Shown here piece by piece: positions 51,611 to 60,504 of a stretch of 64,000 nt of DNA. A program made the position numbers and the translations under genes. Within the stretch, counting starts at the first letter, position 1. The number at the start of each line of letters is the position of its first letter. The notes beneath the pieces were generated by a model. It saw only the letters and a list, made by a program, of their open reading frames with translations. It made no database searches and was not told where the DNA came from. This DNA comes from UBA3775 sp051877895 (lineage in GTDB: Bacteria; Bacillota; Clostridia; Lachnospirales; Lachnospiraceae), in contig JBJEJI010000070.1 in assembly GCA_051877895.1 (NCBI GenBank), positions 1 to 64,000 on the forward strand. The letters run 5' to 3'.

Positions 51611-54349
51611 ATGATAACCCTGTCTGAAGAAAATAAAAAAATACTTTTAAATGTTTTTTCCAAAAACTTAACATTATATCGAAAAACAATGAAAATCTCC
51701 CAGGAAGAATTTGGAAGTCTCATTGGAATTACAAGGCAAACGGTGAGCTCTATTGAGAGAGGTGCTTACACTCTTACCTGGTCTATTTTTTTGTCATGTC
51801 TTTTAATTTGCTCCAATAATACTCAGGCAAGACAAATGATTATTAATACTTTTGCAGGTGATGATGTGTTGACGGCATATCTGGAAAGCATGATGAGTGT
51901 CCCTGCAAAACATACAGGTTATAGTTTTGCCAGAAATGCCAGACAGTTGGATTCAATATCCTGCGTAATTACGGACACCCCGGGTTTCCCTGTTGTGGAA
52001 TGTGATGATAAAATGACGGAAGTCATTGGAGGAATTCCGGAGAATGGTCTGAACTTTCTTTCAATAATTGCAAAAGAAGACAGAGAAATCGTAAATAGTG
52101 TCCTTACGGAAAAAATACGAAAGCAGATGTTTGTCTGTTTGGAATGTCACATTATTAATGGTGACGGAGAAAAAATCCTTGTGAATTGTATCATAAGGCG
52201 ACAGAAAAAGTTGATGAAGGATGGTCGTTTCGATGTAGTCATTACAGGCTATTCGGGAGAAGCACTAAGAAAGCACACTATATCCGATATGATGGATGTA
52301 ATTCCTACAGGTCTGGTGGTTTATGAGGTTCGCAGAGCAGGAGAAGAAGTCCTTACAGACATGTACTACGCAAATCAGGCATTTTATGATGTAATCGGAC
52401 ACACAAAAGAACAGTTTGCCTCAATACATAATAACAATTTTAAAAATCTGGTGGCTTCGGATGATGTAAAAAGAGCAGGAAAGATTTTTCATAACAGAAG
52501 AGAAAATCAGATTTTGATTTCCGAAATAAGAATAAATGTTTTTGAAGGAAGTGCTCAGTGGGTTCATTGCAGCTCAAAGCTGTTGCTGCACAGTGAAGAT
52601 GGAACGGATATTATTGCTATTGTTCTTACCAACATCACCAACAGAGTCAATTCCGAAATCAACATGAAATATCAGCTGGACCGTTATCGTCAGATTGACG
52701 AAGTGTCGGATGACATTCAGTTCAACTATGAGCTGGGTGAGGACAGGTTTACCATACCTGTAAAATTTGGTAAATTCATGAGTTCTGACAATGTAATTAA
52801 GCATTTCATTGCTGAGAACAAAGCTAAAGAATTTGTCCATCCTGAAGACTATGACATTTACATCAAGCAGGCAAGCCAGGCCCTTGATGTAGGTGGGAAA
52901 AGCACGGCTGAATACCGAATCAGGGTCCGTGAAAAGGAATATAGCTGGTGCAGGGTTATATTAAACTGTGTGGTTGATGAACAGGGCACCATAAGTTATG
53001 TCTATGGAAGAATTCTTGTTATTGATGAAGAAAAGAGAATACAAAAGGAGCATAAAGATGACAGAATGCTTATTAACAGACTGTCATCAACAGACCGCCT
53101 TACAGGTCTTTACAACCGTACTGCTTTCAGGGCAAGGGTGGAAGAAATACTGAAAAAAGATGACATGGATGCTGTACATGCACTTGTATATATGGACATC
53201 AATAACTTTTCTTTCATTAATGAAAAGTATGGATATCCGGCAGGTGACAGACTTCTCAGGGAATTTTCCCAGATGTTTCTCAGAAAAGGAAAGAAATGTT
53301 TTGGTTGTCGTCCTCATTCTGATTTCTTCATTGTTTATGTTAATGACAGTGATAAGCGTCAGGTTATCAGCAAAATTAATAACTGGGCAAAGCTTTTCTC
53401 TGAGCATCAGACAAAAACGTATCCGGGCATAGACATAAGAATCAGTGCGGGCGTATACTTTATTCCGTTTACTCAGACTGATATTGCCCAGGCCATTGAT
53501 TGTGCCAATATGGCCAGAAAACAGATTAAGAAGAATAAATTGAAAAACATCTGTATATTTACAGACAGCCTGAAGGAGCGTAGGGCTTATGAACAGTCAA
53601 TTGTAGGTGAAATTTCCGATGCAATAAAATCTGATAAGATAGAAGTTTTTCTTCAGCCGAAATTTTCCATCAGTTCAAGGGAAATTATTGGTGCAGAAGC
53701 ACTTGCACGTTGGAAAAATGATGACGGAACCTATAAAAATGCTGCAGATTTCATTCCTATTCTTGAGGAATCAGGAAGGATTACAGATTTGGATTTCTGT
53801 GTATACACAAAGGTGCTTCAAACTCTCAGAAAATGGAAAAAGCTGAAAAAGAAAGCAGTTCCGGTATCGGTTAACTTCTCTGACAGGCATAATACTTATG
53901 CGGGCTTTGATGAAAAGATTTACAGACTTGCAGAGCAATATGATGTTGATTTCTCCAGTATAGAAATTGAGGTCAAAGAAAAGATACTCTCTTCCAACGT
54001 GGATAATATCTGTGACAAGGTGGAAAATCTGCAGAAAAAGGGATTTACCATTACTTTAGACGGCTTTGGTTATGGTGGGTCTTCTTTGGGATTTTTGCTT
54101 AATGCTCCGGTGAATGCAGTAAAAGTGGATAAAAATATCTGGAAAAATATTTCCATTTCCGAAAAAGAAAAGAATTTTGTAAAAGCTTTGTCGGATATGA
54201 TTTCTTCTGTGCATAAAGATGTTGTGTTTGAAGGTGTTGAAACCGAAGAGCAGGCACAGTTGCTTTCGGACAGTGGATTTACAAAGGCACAGGGATATTT
54301 ATTTGCCGAACCTATGAAAGTAGAGGAATTTGAAGCGAGATATTTGTAG
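51611..54349 (+). CDS. HTH-PAS-degenerate GGDEF-EAL signalling protein
   Basis: A 912-residue soluble protein. Residues about 15-65 are an XRE-type helix-turn-helix (M-K-I-S-Q-E-E-F-G-S-L…R-Q-T-V-S-S-I-E-R-G). Two or three PAS-like sensor regions follow (about 110-470). The GGDEF domain (about 485-655) has a broken motif, R-P-H-S-D-F around residue 567, so it is unlikely to synthesise c-di-GMP. The EAL domain (about 670-910) keeps E696-A-L but has D817-G-F-G instead of the metal-binding D-D-F-G, so phosphodiesterase activity is doubtful. No transmembrane helix. Combining DNA binding with c-di-GMP-type domains suggests a ligand-sensing transcription factor. AAGGAGGGG fixes ATG 51611. Confidence 0.82.
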   Translation: MITLSEENKKILLNVFSKNLTLYRKTMKISQEEFGSLIGITRQTVSSIERGAYTLTWSIFLSCLLICSNNTQARQMIINTFAGDDVLTAYLESMMSVPAKHTGYSFARNARQLDSISCVITDTPGFPVVECDDKMTEVIGGIPENGLNFLSIIAKEDREIVNSVLTEKIRKQMFVCLECHIINGDGEKILVNCIIRRQKKLMKDGRFDVVITGYSGEALRKHTISDMMDVIPTGLVVYEVRRAGEEVLTDMYYANQAFYDVIGHTKEQFASIHNNNFKNLVASDDVKRAGKIFHNRRENQILISEIRINVFEGSAQWVHCSSKLLLHSEDGTDIIAIVLTNITNRVNSEINMKYQLDRYRQIDEVSDDIQFNYELGEDRFTIPVKFGKFMSSDNVIKHFIAENKAKEFVHPEDYDIYIKQASQALDVGGKSTAEYRIRVREKEYSWCRVILNCVVDEQGTISYVYGRILVIDEEKRIQKEHKDDRMLINRLSSTDRLTGLYNRTAFRARVEEILKKDDMDAVHALVYMDINNFSFINEKYGYPAGDRLLREFSQMFLRKGKKCFGCRPHSDFFIVYVNDSDKRQVISKINNWAKLFSEHQTKTYPGIDIRISAGVYFIPFTQTDIAQAIDCANMARKQIKKNKLKNICIFTDSLKERRAYEQSIVGEISDAIKSDKIEVFLQPKFSISSREIIGAEALARWKNDDGTYKNAADFIPILEESGRITDLDFCVYTKVLQTLRKWKKLKKKAVPVSVNFSDRHNTYAGFDEKIYRLAEQYDVDFSSIEIEVKEKILSSNVDNICDKVENLQKKGFTITLDGFGYGGSSLGFLLNAPVNAVKVDKNIWKNISISEKEKNFVKALSDMISSVHKDVVFEGVETEEQAQLLSDSGFTKAQGYLFAEPMKVEEFEARYL

Positions 54350-54360
54350 AAAATTATGAT

Positions 54361-54397
54361 ATAAAAGTGTTGACTTTTATAAAAGTAGTAGTATAAT
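54361..54397 (+). promoter_or_regulatory. Promoter of queT
   Basis: TTGACT (54370-54375), a 16-bp spacer and perfect TATAAT (54392-54397). The -35 sits within a perfect inverted repeat ATAAAAGT-GTTG-ACTTTTAT (54361-54380), which could be an operator or a weak 3' hairpin for the upstream gene. Confidence 0.75.
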
Positions 54398-54402
54398 GCA
54401 TT

Positions 54403-54464
54403 GATGTGGCACATGCCACATCGGTGAGTTCGAAACCATCCTCACCTAAAACAAAACTAAGGAG
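54403..54464 (+). promoter_or_regulatory. PreQ1-I riboswitch with added 5' hairpin
   Basis: GGTGAG (54423-54428) and CTCACC (54441-54446) form the P1 stem around TTCGAAACCATC. The A-rich tail ends in ACTAAGGAG, in which the pseudoknot-forming bases overlap the ribosome binding site of queT. This matches the preQ1-I class acting on translation. Directly before it is a perfect 8-bp hairpin GATGTGGC-ACAT-GCCACATC (54403-54422) that starts at about the expected transcription start. That extra element is not part of the aptamer core. Confidence 0.85.
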
Positions 54465-54472
54465 ACAATTAA

Positions 54473-54964
54473 ATGAAGAAAAAAGTGTTTTTCACTACCC
54501 AGGCTGCACTTATTGCAGCACTCTATGTTGTGCTGACCTATTTTATCAGTGCTTTTAATCTTGCAAGCGGAGCAATACAGTTCCGTGTGTCCGAAGCACT
54601 CACAATCCTTCCGGTATTTACACCGGCAGCCATTCCGGGATTATTCATCGGCTGTCTGCTCAGCAATACGCTTACAGGCTGTCTGCTTCCGGATGTGATT
54701 TTCGGTTCTCTTGCTACTTTGATTGGTGCGCTTGGAACTTATGCTCTCAGAAAGATGCCTTATCTGGCACCGATTTGCCCGGTAGTTGCAAATGCGTTTA
54801 TTGTACCGTTTGTTTTAAAATATGCATATGGTCTGGGAGATGCTTACTGGTATCTGGTAGTAACAGTAGGAATCGGAGAAATCCTTTCCTGTTATGTTGT
54901 AGGATTAATTCTTTATGGTGTGCTGAAAAAAAATAAACGTTTTTTTCAGCCGGACATTGATTAG
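54473..54964 (+). CDS. queT: QueT family queuosine-precursor transporter
   Basis: A 163-residue membrane protein with about five helices. It contains G-A-I-Q-F-R-V-S-E-A-L-T-I-L-P, typical of QueT, an S-component-like importer of preQ1 or related precursors that relies on an ECF energy module. The preQ1-I riboswitch immediately upstream supports the substrate. No queuosine biosynthesis genes are near, so the organism may salvage. The 3' end overlaps the convergent phosphoesterase gene by four bases. Confidence 0.93.
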   Translation: MKKKVFFTTQAALIAALYVVLTYFISAFNLASGAIQFRVSEALTILPVFTPAAIPGLFIGCLLSNTLTGCLLPDVIFGSLATLIGALGTYALRKMPYLAPICPVVANAFIVPFVLKYAYGLGDAYWYLVVTVGIGEILSCYVVGLILYGVLKKNKRFFQPDID

Positions 54965-55557
54965 TCATCAATTTCCAATATGTAACTTTTGAAACCGTTG
55001 ATTACAACGGTTTCTTTGTATTTATAGGTTCTTTTATACTGCCTTCCGTAATTTAAATGAATATGACCATGGATAAAATATCCGGGGCTGTATTTATCTA
55101 TCAAATCAACAAAAGCTTTAAAACCCTGATGAGGTAAATCTTCTCCGTCGGATAATCCTTTTGCAGGAGCATGAGTGAGCAGAATATCAAAGCCGCCGCA
55201 TCGTTTTAATGGAAAATAAAGTTTCCGGATACGGCGTTCCATTTCTTTATCGGTATACTGATTTTCACCTTGTTTATAACGCATAGAACCCCCAAGTCCA
55301 AGAATGCGCAAACCCTTATAATTAAAAATCTGATTTTCGATACAGATACATCCTTCGGGAGGTGTCTGATTGTAGCAGTCGTCATGATTTCCCCTTACAT
55401 AGAGAACCGGTGCCTTGGCAAATGTTACGATAAAAGATAAATATGCCGGAGGCAGGTCTCCACAGGAGAGTATAAGATCAAATTCATTTAACATGCCATC
55501 CTGATAATAATCCCAATATTTTTTATCAGGAGTATCTGATAGTATTAAAATACGCAC
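54961..55557 (-). CDS. Calcineurin-like metallophosphoesterase
   Basis: A 198-residue cytoplasmic phosphoesterase with L-S-D-T near the N terminus, S-C-G-D-L, the core G-N-H-D-D (about residue 76), L-T-H-A-P and H-G-H-I-H, which make up the two-metal site. The substrate is unknown. The start is GTG 55557, with AAGGGG 12 bases upstream. It could be cotranscribed with the ParB-like/BMP gene upstream (67 bp gap). Confidence 0.82.
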   Translation of the reverse strand: MRILILSDTPDKKYWDYYQDGMLNEFDLILSCGDLPPAYLSFIVTFAKAPVLYVRGNHDDCYNQTPPEGCICIENQIFNYKGLRILGLGGSMRYKQGENQYTDKEMERRIRKLYFPLKRCGGFDILLTHAPAKGLSDGEDLPHQGFKAFVDLIDKYSPGYFIHGHIHLNYGRQYKRTYKYKETVVINGFKSYILEIDD

Positions 55558-55624
55558 TTTAGTAAACCCCTTTTACATCTTATCTGTAAGTATACAACAT
55601 GAAACACCGGAAATAAAGTAACAA

Positions 55625-57529
55625 TTATTTACGTGTGTCCTCTGAAAATACACCTTGTACCTTTGTTAATTCCACGGTTTCATCTTTTACATCGTTTACT
55701 CCCGGAATAAATCCGTGAACGTTTTCGTACAACTTATCCATGGCAATTAACTTGTTATAATCCATTCCTTCACCTACATCAGCGGTTTCTCCGTTCTGAA
55801 ATTCCAGCCGACCATAAAACGGACGGAAATTAGATTTACTAATCTGGGTTTTTAAAAAACCTACCAGTTGTAAGGTGAGAGCAGGTACCTTGCCGGAATA
55901 AATAATGTCAACAGCTCCGCTGGACAAACCCCACCAGTAACCTAAAGACTGGGTGCCGATTGATGCTTCTTCAATTTTCCAGGAACCTCTTTTCACACTT
56001 TTAATAATGGATTCGTAGAGCTTGCCCCAGTCCCAAAGAGGAGCGGCAAGATTTACAGGAGGTTCTCCGTTTAAATATAAACCGAATTTTCTGGTTAAAT
56101 GCTTTGGAGAAGACCAGTCAAGGTTACTTACAATGTCACAGCCTGATTCTTCAATGTCCTGATCCGGGTCTGAAAGTTTGACAGAAGTCCAGGACAGATA
56201 TATTTCAGCATCCGGATTTACGGTTTTTGCACCTACGGCAAAGGCATTAATGGAAGCAACACTTCCATATACAGGATAATCGGCTATATATGCAATTTTA
56301 TTTGTTTTTGTCATGGCTCCTGCAATGATACCAAGCAGATATTTGGACTCATAGGTTCTTAAATAATAGGTCCTCAGGTGCTTGGTAGAAGCGTTGAGGG
56401 AGCAGTTTAATATTTTGACTTCAGGATGAAGAATTGCTACTTTGGCACACGCTGCATTGTGCTGAGGTGAAGTGACAAAAATCATATCGTAGCCTTTGTG
56501 GCATATTTCTTCCAATGTGTCTTCACATTCTTCTATTGAAACGTTAAAATAAACCTCTGTTTCAATTTCATCCTTGAAAGCCTGATTTTCTACATACTGT
56601 CGTCCCAGTTCATGAGCATATACCCATGCAGAATTCTCAATATTTCCGAGATGAACAAAGGCAATTTTCAATTTTTTGATTGCCTTTAATACATTAAGCA
56701 TAACAGGTTTTGCACTGGTTGGATGAGTTGAGAGGGCTACAGGTTCAGGCTGGGCATCCAGTTTAAATTCAGACCAGATTTTTGCCAGATCTGCTTTGAT
56801 TTCGTTATTGGTTTTATTTTTTACATCCTCAAAGCCCAGAAGGGTAACATAAGAAAGGAGAGCTTCGCCTACGGGCAGAGGCAGTTTATCGCCACCTTTG
56901 GCCAGATATTCCTTTTTAAATTTTGTATAGAGCGAGCGTACATCCATTCTGGTGTCTTCACTCCATACTTCGCTGTCGCCGGCTACCTGTTTGGCAAATT
57001 TGGCAAAAAGACCGGGTTTGGAAAAGTATATATAGTTTATTTCGCTTTTCTCATAAAAGTCCAGAAATTCGTAATAAAGGCTGACTTCCGGTGTATCGTC
57101 CTTTGCAGGAACCAGTCTTGTAACCATTCCTTCGATTTCTACTGTATCCATGTATTTGGAAACAGATACTCTCTTGTTTCCTTCACGGATATAGAACCTG
57201 TTCATATATTCAAAGGCAATAACGGGGTCACGCATGCCTTCCTCAATCATACTGTCATAAAGCACGCCCCATTTAATGGCGAATTCAGTATCTGCATCAA
57301 GGAGGGGCAGAAAGTCCCTGGTAAATGCATTGGAACGGTTTGCATTTACAGTCCCTACAATAAGTTCCGTTGGGATTGTTACAAGTCCCAGATTCTGGCG
57401 ATTTACTATTTTTACATTTGCAGTAATATCATCCAGTACCGGAAGGTAGGGATTCTGCTTTTTGGAAACACAGGAAGAATAAACTTTTTCGCCTTTTTTC
57501 AGGGCCAATTTATATTCTTCAATATTCAT
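55625..57529 (-). CDS. ParB-like domain fused to BMP/PnrA-type ligand-binding domain
   Basis: A 634-residue protein without signal peptide or lipobox. Residues about 50-140 look like a ParB/Srx-type fold: N-A-N-R-S-N-A-F…F-L-P-L-L, R-D-P-V-I-A-F…F-Y-I-R-E-G-N-K-R (117-120) then V-S-V-S-K-Y. A helical linker (about 160-260) leads to a BMP family periplasmic-binding fold (about 285-590: K-I-A-F-V-H-L-G…I-F-V-T-S-P-Q-H-N…A-F-A-V-G-A), normally an outside receptor for nucleosides. Here it must work in the cytoplasm, perhaps as a ligand-controlled regulator (inference). ATG 57529 is placed seven bases after GGAGG; the ATG at 57535 is too close. Confidence 0.75.
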   Translation of the reverse strand: MNIEEYKLALKKGEKVYSSCVSKKQNPYLPVLDDITANVKIVNRQNLGLVTIPTELIVGTVNANRSNAFTRDFLPLLDADTEFAIKWGVLYDSMIEEGMRDPVIAFEYMNRFYIREGNKRVSVSKYMDTVEIEGMVTRLVPAKDDTPEVSLYYEFLDFYEKSEINYIYFSKPGLFAKFAKQVAGDSEVWSEDTRMDVRSLYTKFKKEYLAKGGDKLPLPVGEALLSYVTLLGFEDVKNKTNNEIKADLAKIWSEFKLDAQPEPVALSTHPTSAKPVMLNVLKAIKKLKIAFVHLGNIENSAWVYAHELGRQYVENQAFKDEIETEVYFNVSIEECEDTLEEICHKGYDMIFVTSPQHNAACAKVAILHPEVKILNCSLNASTKHLRTYYLRTYESKYLLGIIAGAMTKTNKIAYIADYPVYGSVASINAFAVGAKTVNPDAEIYLSWTSVKLSDPDQDIEESGCDIVSNLDWSSPKHLTRKFGLYLNGEPPVNLAAPLWDWGKLYESIIKSVKRGSWKIEEASIGTQSLGYWWGLSSGAVDIIYSGKVPALTLQLVGFLKTQISKSNFRPFYGRLEFQNGETADVGEGMDYNKLIAMDKLYENVHGFIPGVNDVKDETVELTKVQGVFSEDTRK

Positions 57530-57672
57530 AAACATACCTCCGTAATTCTACTCTCATCATTCCATATTTAAGCAAATTAGTCAAGATGTTTCTGGAAAAT
57601 GAAAATATAACTATTGAAAAAAGAAAATTTGTATCATATGATAAATTTATTGCATTATTTTGGAGGCTAATT

Positions 57673-58374
57673 ATGAAAATTATACTTGTGAGACATGCTG
57701 AACCGGATTATTCCATAGATTCTTTAACCAATAAAGGTTGGAAAGAGGCGGAAATTTTGTCTGAAAGAATACAAAAACTGGATGTAAAAAAATTTTACGT
57801 TTCTCCTTTAGGCAGGGCGAGAGCAACTGCTGAAACAGCACTTAAAGGAACAGGTATTGTCCCTGAGGTCTTAGACTGGGCAAGAGAATTTGAGGGCAGA
57901 TGTGTTGACCCCAGAGATGGTCATTTACGTCATTGTTGGGATCTCTATCCTGCTGACTGGACAAAATATCCGGAGATGTATGACAAAGATAACTGGGTAA
58001 ATGCCCCTATTTACCGGAATACTAATATAGCGGAAGAATATGAAAAAGTTAAGAAGGGACTTGATGCTCTGCTTTTGGAATATGGTTACCGGAGAGACGG
58101 AAATATATTCAGAATTGAAAAATCCACCGAAGACACCATAGTCATTTTCTGTCACATGGCAGTTTCTTTGTTAATGATTGGATATCTGACCGGAATTGCA
58201 GCACCGCTTTTGTGGCATGGTTTTTTTGCGGCACCTTCCACTTTCTTTGAAATTGAGACCGAAGAAAGGGTGGATGATGTTGCTTATTTCAGAGTAAAAT
58301 CTCTGGGAGATTATTCTCATCTGTACTCGGCAGGAGAACCATGCAGTGAATCCGGATTTAAGAAATATCAGTGA
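57673..58374 (+). CDS. Histidine phosphatase family protein
   Basis: A 233-residue phosphoglycerate-mutase-like phosphatase. The catalytic R-H motif is in I-L-V-R-H-A-E near residues 7-9. S-P-L-G-R-A-R-A-T-A-E follows, then a second His in I-F-C-H-M-A-V-S. The substrate is unknown. TTTTGGAGG fixes ATG 57673, and the open frame upstream (from 57586) has no start signal. It converges with the MoxR gene, which ends 6 bp away. Confidence 0.86.
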   Translation: MKIILVRHAEPDYSIDSLTNKGWKEAEILSERIQKLDVKKFYVSPLGRARATAETALKGTGIVPEVLDWAREFEGRCVDPRDGHLRHCWDLYPADWTKYPEMYDKDNWVNAPIYRNTNIAEEYEKVKKGLDALLLEYGYRRDGNIFRIEKSTEDTIVIFCHMAVSLLMIGYLTGIAAPLLWHGFFAAPSTFFEIETEERVDDVAYFRVKSLGDYSHLYSAGEPCSESGFKKYQ

Positions 58375-58379
58375 AATAA

Positions 58380-59318
58380 TTATTTCCAGTTTTCTGTAGG
58401 AACCGGAGTTCTGTCAAGAATTTTTATGAGAATTTCTTCTGCCAGTGAGGACTGCCATTTGGAACCCTTGGACAGCACCAGACGATGGGCATATACTTTA
58501 GGCACCAGAAATTTAACGTCCTCCGGCGTTATGAAATCACGGTCTTTAATGTAAGCATAGGCTTTTGAAGCATGAAGAAGACTGAGTGCTGCACGGGTGC
58601 TGGCTCCTACTGCGATTTCAGGCTGATTGTTTGTGGCATCGGTTATGTCGAGAATATACTTCTTCATTGCATCGGACACATAAACCTGTCCGGCTTCCTT
58701 CTGCATGGAAAGAACATCCTCTGTGCGGCATACCGGTTTAAGCTCTTCCAAAGGATTGTCACTGTTAAAACGGTCTAAGATGGACAGCATCTGGGAACGG
58801 GTGGGCTTTTCCATGGAAAGCTTTAACATGAAACGGTCAAGCTGTGCTTCAGGAAGAGGAAATGTACCTGAAGACTCAATAGGGTTTTCGGTAGCAATTA
58901 CAAAGAATGTATCCGCAAGCTTGTGTGTGTGACCTTCAATTGTAATCTGCTTTTCTGCCATACATTCAAGCAGTGCAGACTGTGTACGGGGAGTGGCACG
59001 GTTGATTTCATCTCCTAAAAGAATTCCTGCAAAAACAGGACCCGGACGGAAGATGAATTCCTCGGACTTTTTGTTGAAATAATAAATGCCGGTTATATCT
59101 GATGGAAGCAAATCCGGTGTAAACTGTATACGGGAAAAATCTGCGTCAACAGAAGCGGCAAGTGCCTTTGCAAGCACTGTTTTACCGGTTCCCGGTACAT
59201 CTTCAAGCAGACAGTGACCTCCGCATAATAATGCTGTCAACAGACAATCTGTTGTAGCTTCGTTTCCGATAATTACTTTTCCAATGTTTTCTTTTATTGC
59301 CTTTATCTTTAAATTCAT
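58380..59318 (-). CDS. MoxR family AAA+ ATPase
   Basis: A 312-residue AAA+ protein. Walker A is G-T-G-K-T in E-D-V-P-G-T-G-K-T-V-L-A-K-A (about residues 40-45). Walker B is L-G-D-E-I-N-R-A. The R-T-Q-S-A-L-L-E-C-M-x-E-x-Q sequence is a MoxR signature. MoxR proteins act as chaperones for metal or complex assembly together with von Willebrand A and DUF58 proteins, but none is seen here. The gene lies 31 bp downstream of the mraY-like gene on the same strand. Confidence 0.92.
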   Translation of the reverse strand: MNLKIKAIKENIGKVIIGNEATTDCLLTALLCGGHCLLEDVPGTGKTVLAKALAASVDADFSRIQFTPDLLPSDITGIYYFNKKSEEFIFRPGPVFAGILLGDEINRATPRTQSALLECMAEKQITIEGHTHKLADTFFVIATENPIESSGTFPLPEAQLDRFMLKLSMEKPTRSQMLSILDRFNSDNPLEELKPVCRTEDVLSMQKEAGQVYVSDAMKKYILDITDATNNQPEIAVGASTRAALSLLHASKAYAYIKDRDFITPEDVKFLVPKVYAHRLVLSKGSKWQSSLAEEILIKILDRTPVPTENWK

Positions 59319-59349
59319 TGTATTTCCTTTCCTTCTATCAGAACATTAA

Positions 59350-60324
59350 TCAAAACATTACAGCGTAAAGGTATGTCATGCATATAACTGCTGCAATAAT
59401 GGTGAATCTGAAAACTGTCTGTGTATCAGACCAGCCGATATTTTTACGAACATGGTCGTGGAGTGGTGTTCTGGTGTTCTTTAAGATATGTATCTTTAAG
59501 AATCTTAAAAGGGCCACTTTGATTAGTCCGAGTCCCCCGTCAACAATAAATACTAAAGCAAAAGGGATAAAAAGCAGTGGGCGCCCCGATTTTAATGCCA
59601 GCAGTGCTATGAAAAGACCGATGGCACGGGAACCTGCATCTCCCATGAGAAGCTTGGAAGGGCTGGCATTGTACCACAGATATCCGATAATACACAGAAT
59701 AAATGAAAGAATTACTGTGCAATACAGAGTGTTGTGGCAGATATTGTTAAAGACGATATAGAAAGAGGTCAGAGTAACCAGTGAAAGTGTTCCTGATAAA
59801 CCATCTACACCGTCTGTGCAGTTTACCACATTGATTGAAACCCAGATGAGAATAATTGCAAGAATTACAAAAAGTACAGGGTGGAGTTTAATCTCGGCAC
59901 CTGTAAGTGCAATAACAAATCGTGGGGAGTTGAAATTAACGTAAGTAAGGGCACAAACCAGGGCAATAATAAAATCAATTAAGCCTTTTTTATATTCGCC
60001 CCATGGAGTTTTGGCAGCATCATCCAGATAACCGGAAAGCATGGCGGCCAGAAGCATAATCATGTATATAATCAGCTCCTTGTCCACAGGTAAGAACAAA
60101 AGAACAACCAGAATGTGAACCATTACAAAAATAATGCCGGCACCTCTTGGCTTGCCCTGTGACAAAGCTCCGTTTACCGCAAACTTTCTTCCGCCGTCAA
60201 CCGGAAGCTGGGTTCTTAGTGCCTTCAGCAGAAAAATTGTCAGGATAAATGAAAAGACAAGACAGGCAAGAACAAAAAAACGCTCATAGCTGCCCTGAGC
60301 CGAATCAAGTAAGTAAGTAAGCAT
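59350..60324 (-). CDS. mraY: MraY-like glycosyl-1-phosphate transferase
   Basis: A 324-residue protein with about ten membrane helices. The catalytic loops include N-C-T-D-G-V-D-G-L-S-G, L-L-M-G-D-A-G-S-R-A-I-G and the C-terminal T-P-L-H-D-H-V-R-K-N-I-G-W. These are MraY family motifs for transferring phospho-MurNAc-pentapeptide to undecaprenyl phosphate (lipid I). The usual triple His is here H-D-H, so specificity might differ. It is outside any visible dcw division cluster, and could be a second, specialised copy. GGAGG precedes ATG 60324. Confidence 0.82.
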   Translation of the reverse strand: MLTYLLDSAQGSYERFFVLACLVFSFILTIFLLKALRTQLPVDGGRKFAVNGALSQGKPRGAGIIFVMVHILVVLLFLPVDKELIIYMIMLLAAMLSGYLDDAAKTPWGEYKKGLIDFIIALVCALTYVNFNSPRFVIALTGAEIKLHPVLFVILAIILIWVSINVVNCTDGVDGLSGTLSLVTLTSFYIVFNNICHNTLYCTVILSFILCIIGYLWYNASPSKLLMGDAGSRAIGLFIALLALKSGRPLLFIPFALVFIVDGGLGLIKVALLRFLKIHILKNTRTPLHDHVRKNIGWSDTQTVFRFTIIAAVICMTYLYAVMF

Positions 60325-60398
60325 AGTTCCTCCAAAAAAAATGTATAAATATATGTAATTTTTTTAACATTTTACATCATATCTATTATATTTACAAG

Positions 60399-60427
60399 TG
60401 TACACTTTCGACAAAGTGTGGTATACT
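60399..60427 (+). promoter_or_regulatory. purL promoter with spacer palindrome and leader hairpin
   Basis: TGTACA (60399-60404), a 17-bp spacer and TATACT (60422-60427). An inverted repeat ACACTTT-CGAC-AAAGTGT (60402-60419) overlaps the -35 and fills most of the spacer, a repressor-site layout. The leader has a CCTGAA/TTCAGG hairpin (about 60463-60478) before AAAGGAG. No purine riboswitch is visible. Confidence 0.7.
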
Positions 60428-60504
60428 GTTACTGAATGTTTATTGAAACAGATTATCCGGTTCCTGAATTTTTTCAGGCCCGGAACAGATAAAGGAGATT
60501 TATT

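Noticed and set aside
57586..57672. N-terminal extension of the histidine phosphatase frame
   Set aside because: The R-H-A-E catalytic motif must lie close to the N terminus and GGAGG is correctly placed for ATG 57673; the upstream part is intergenic.
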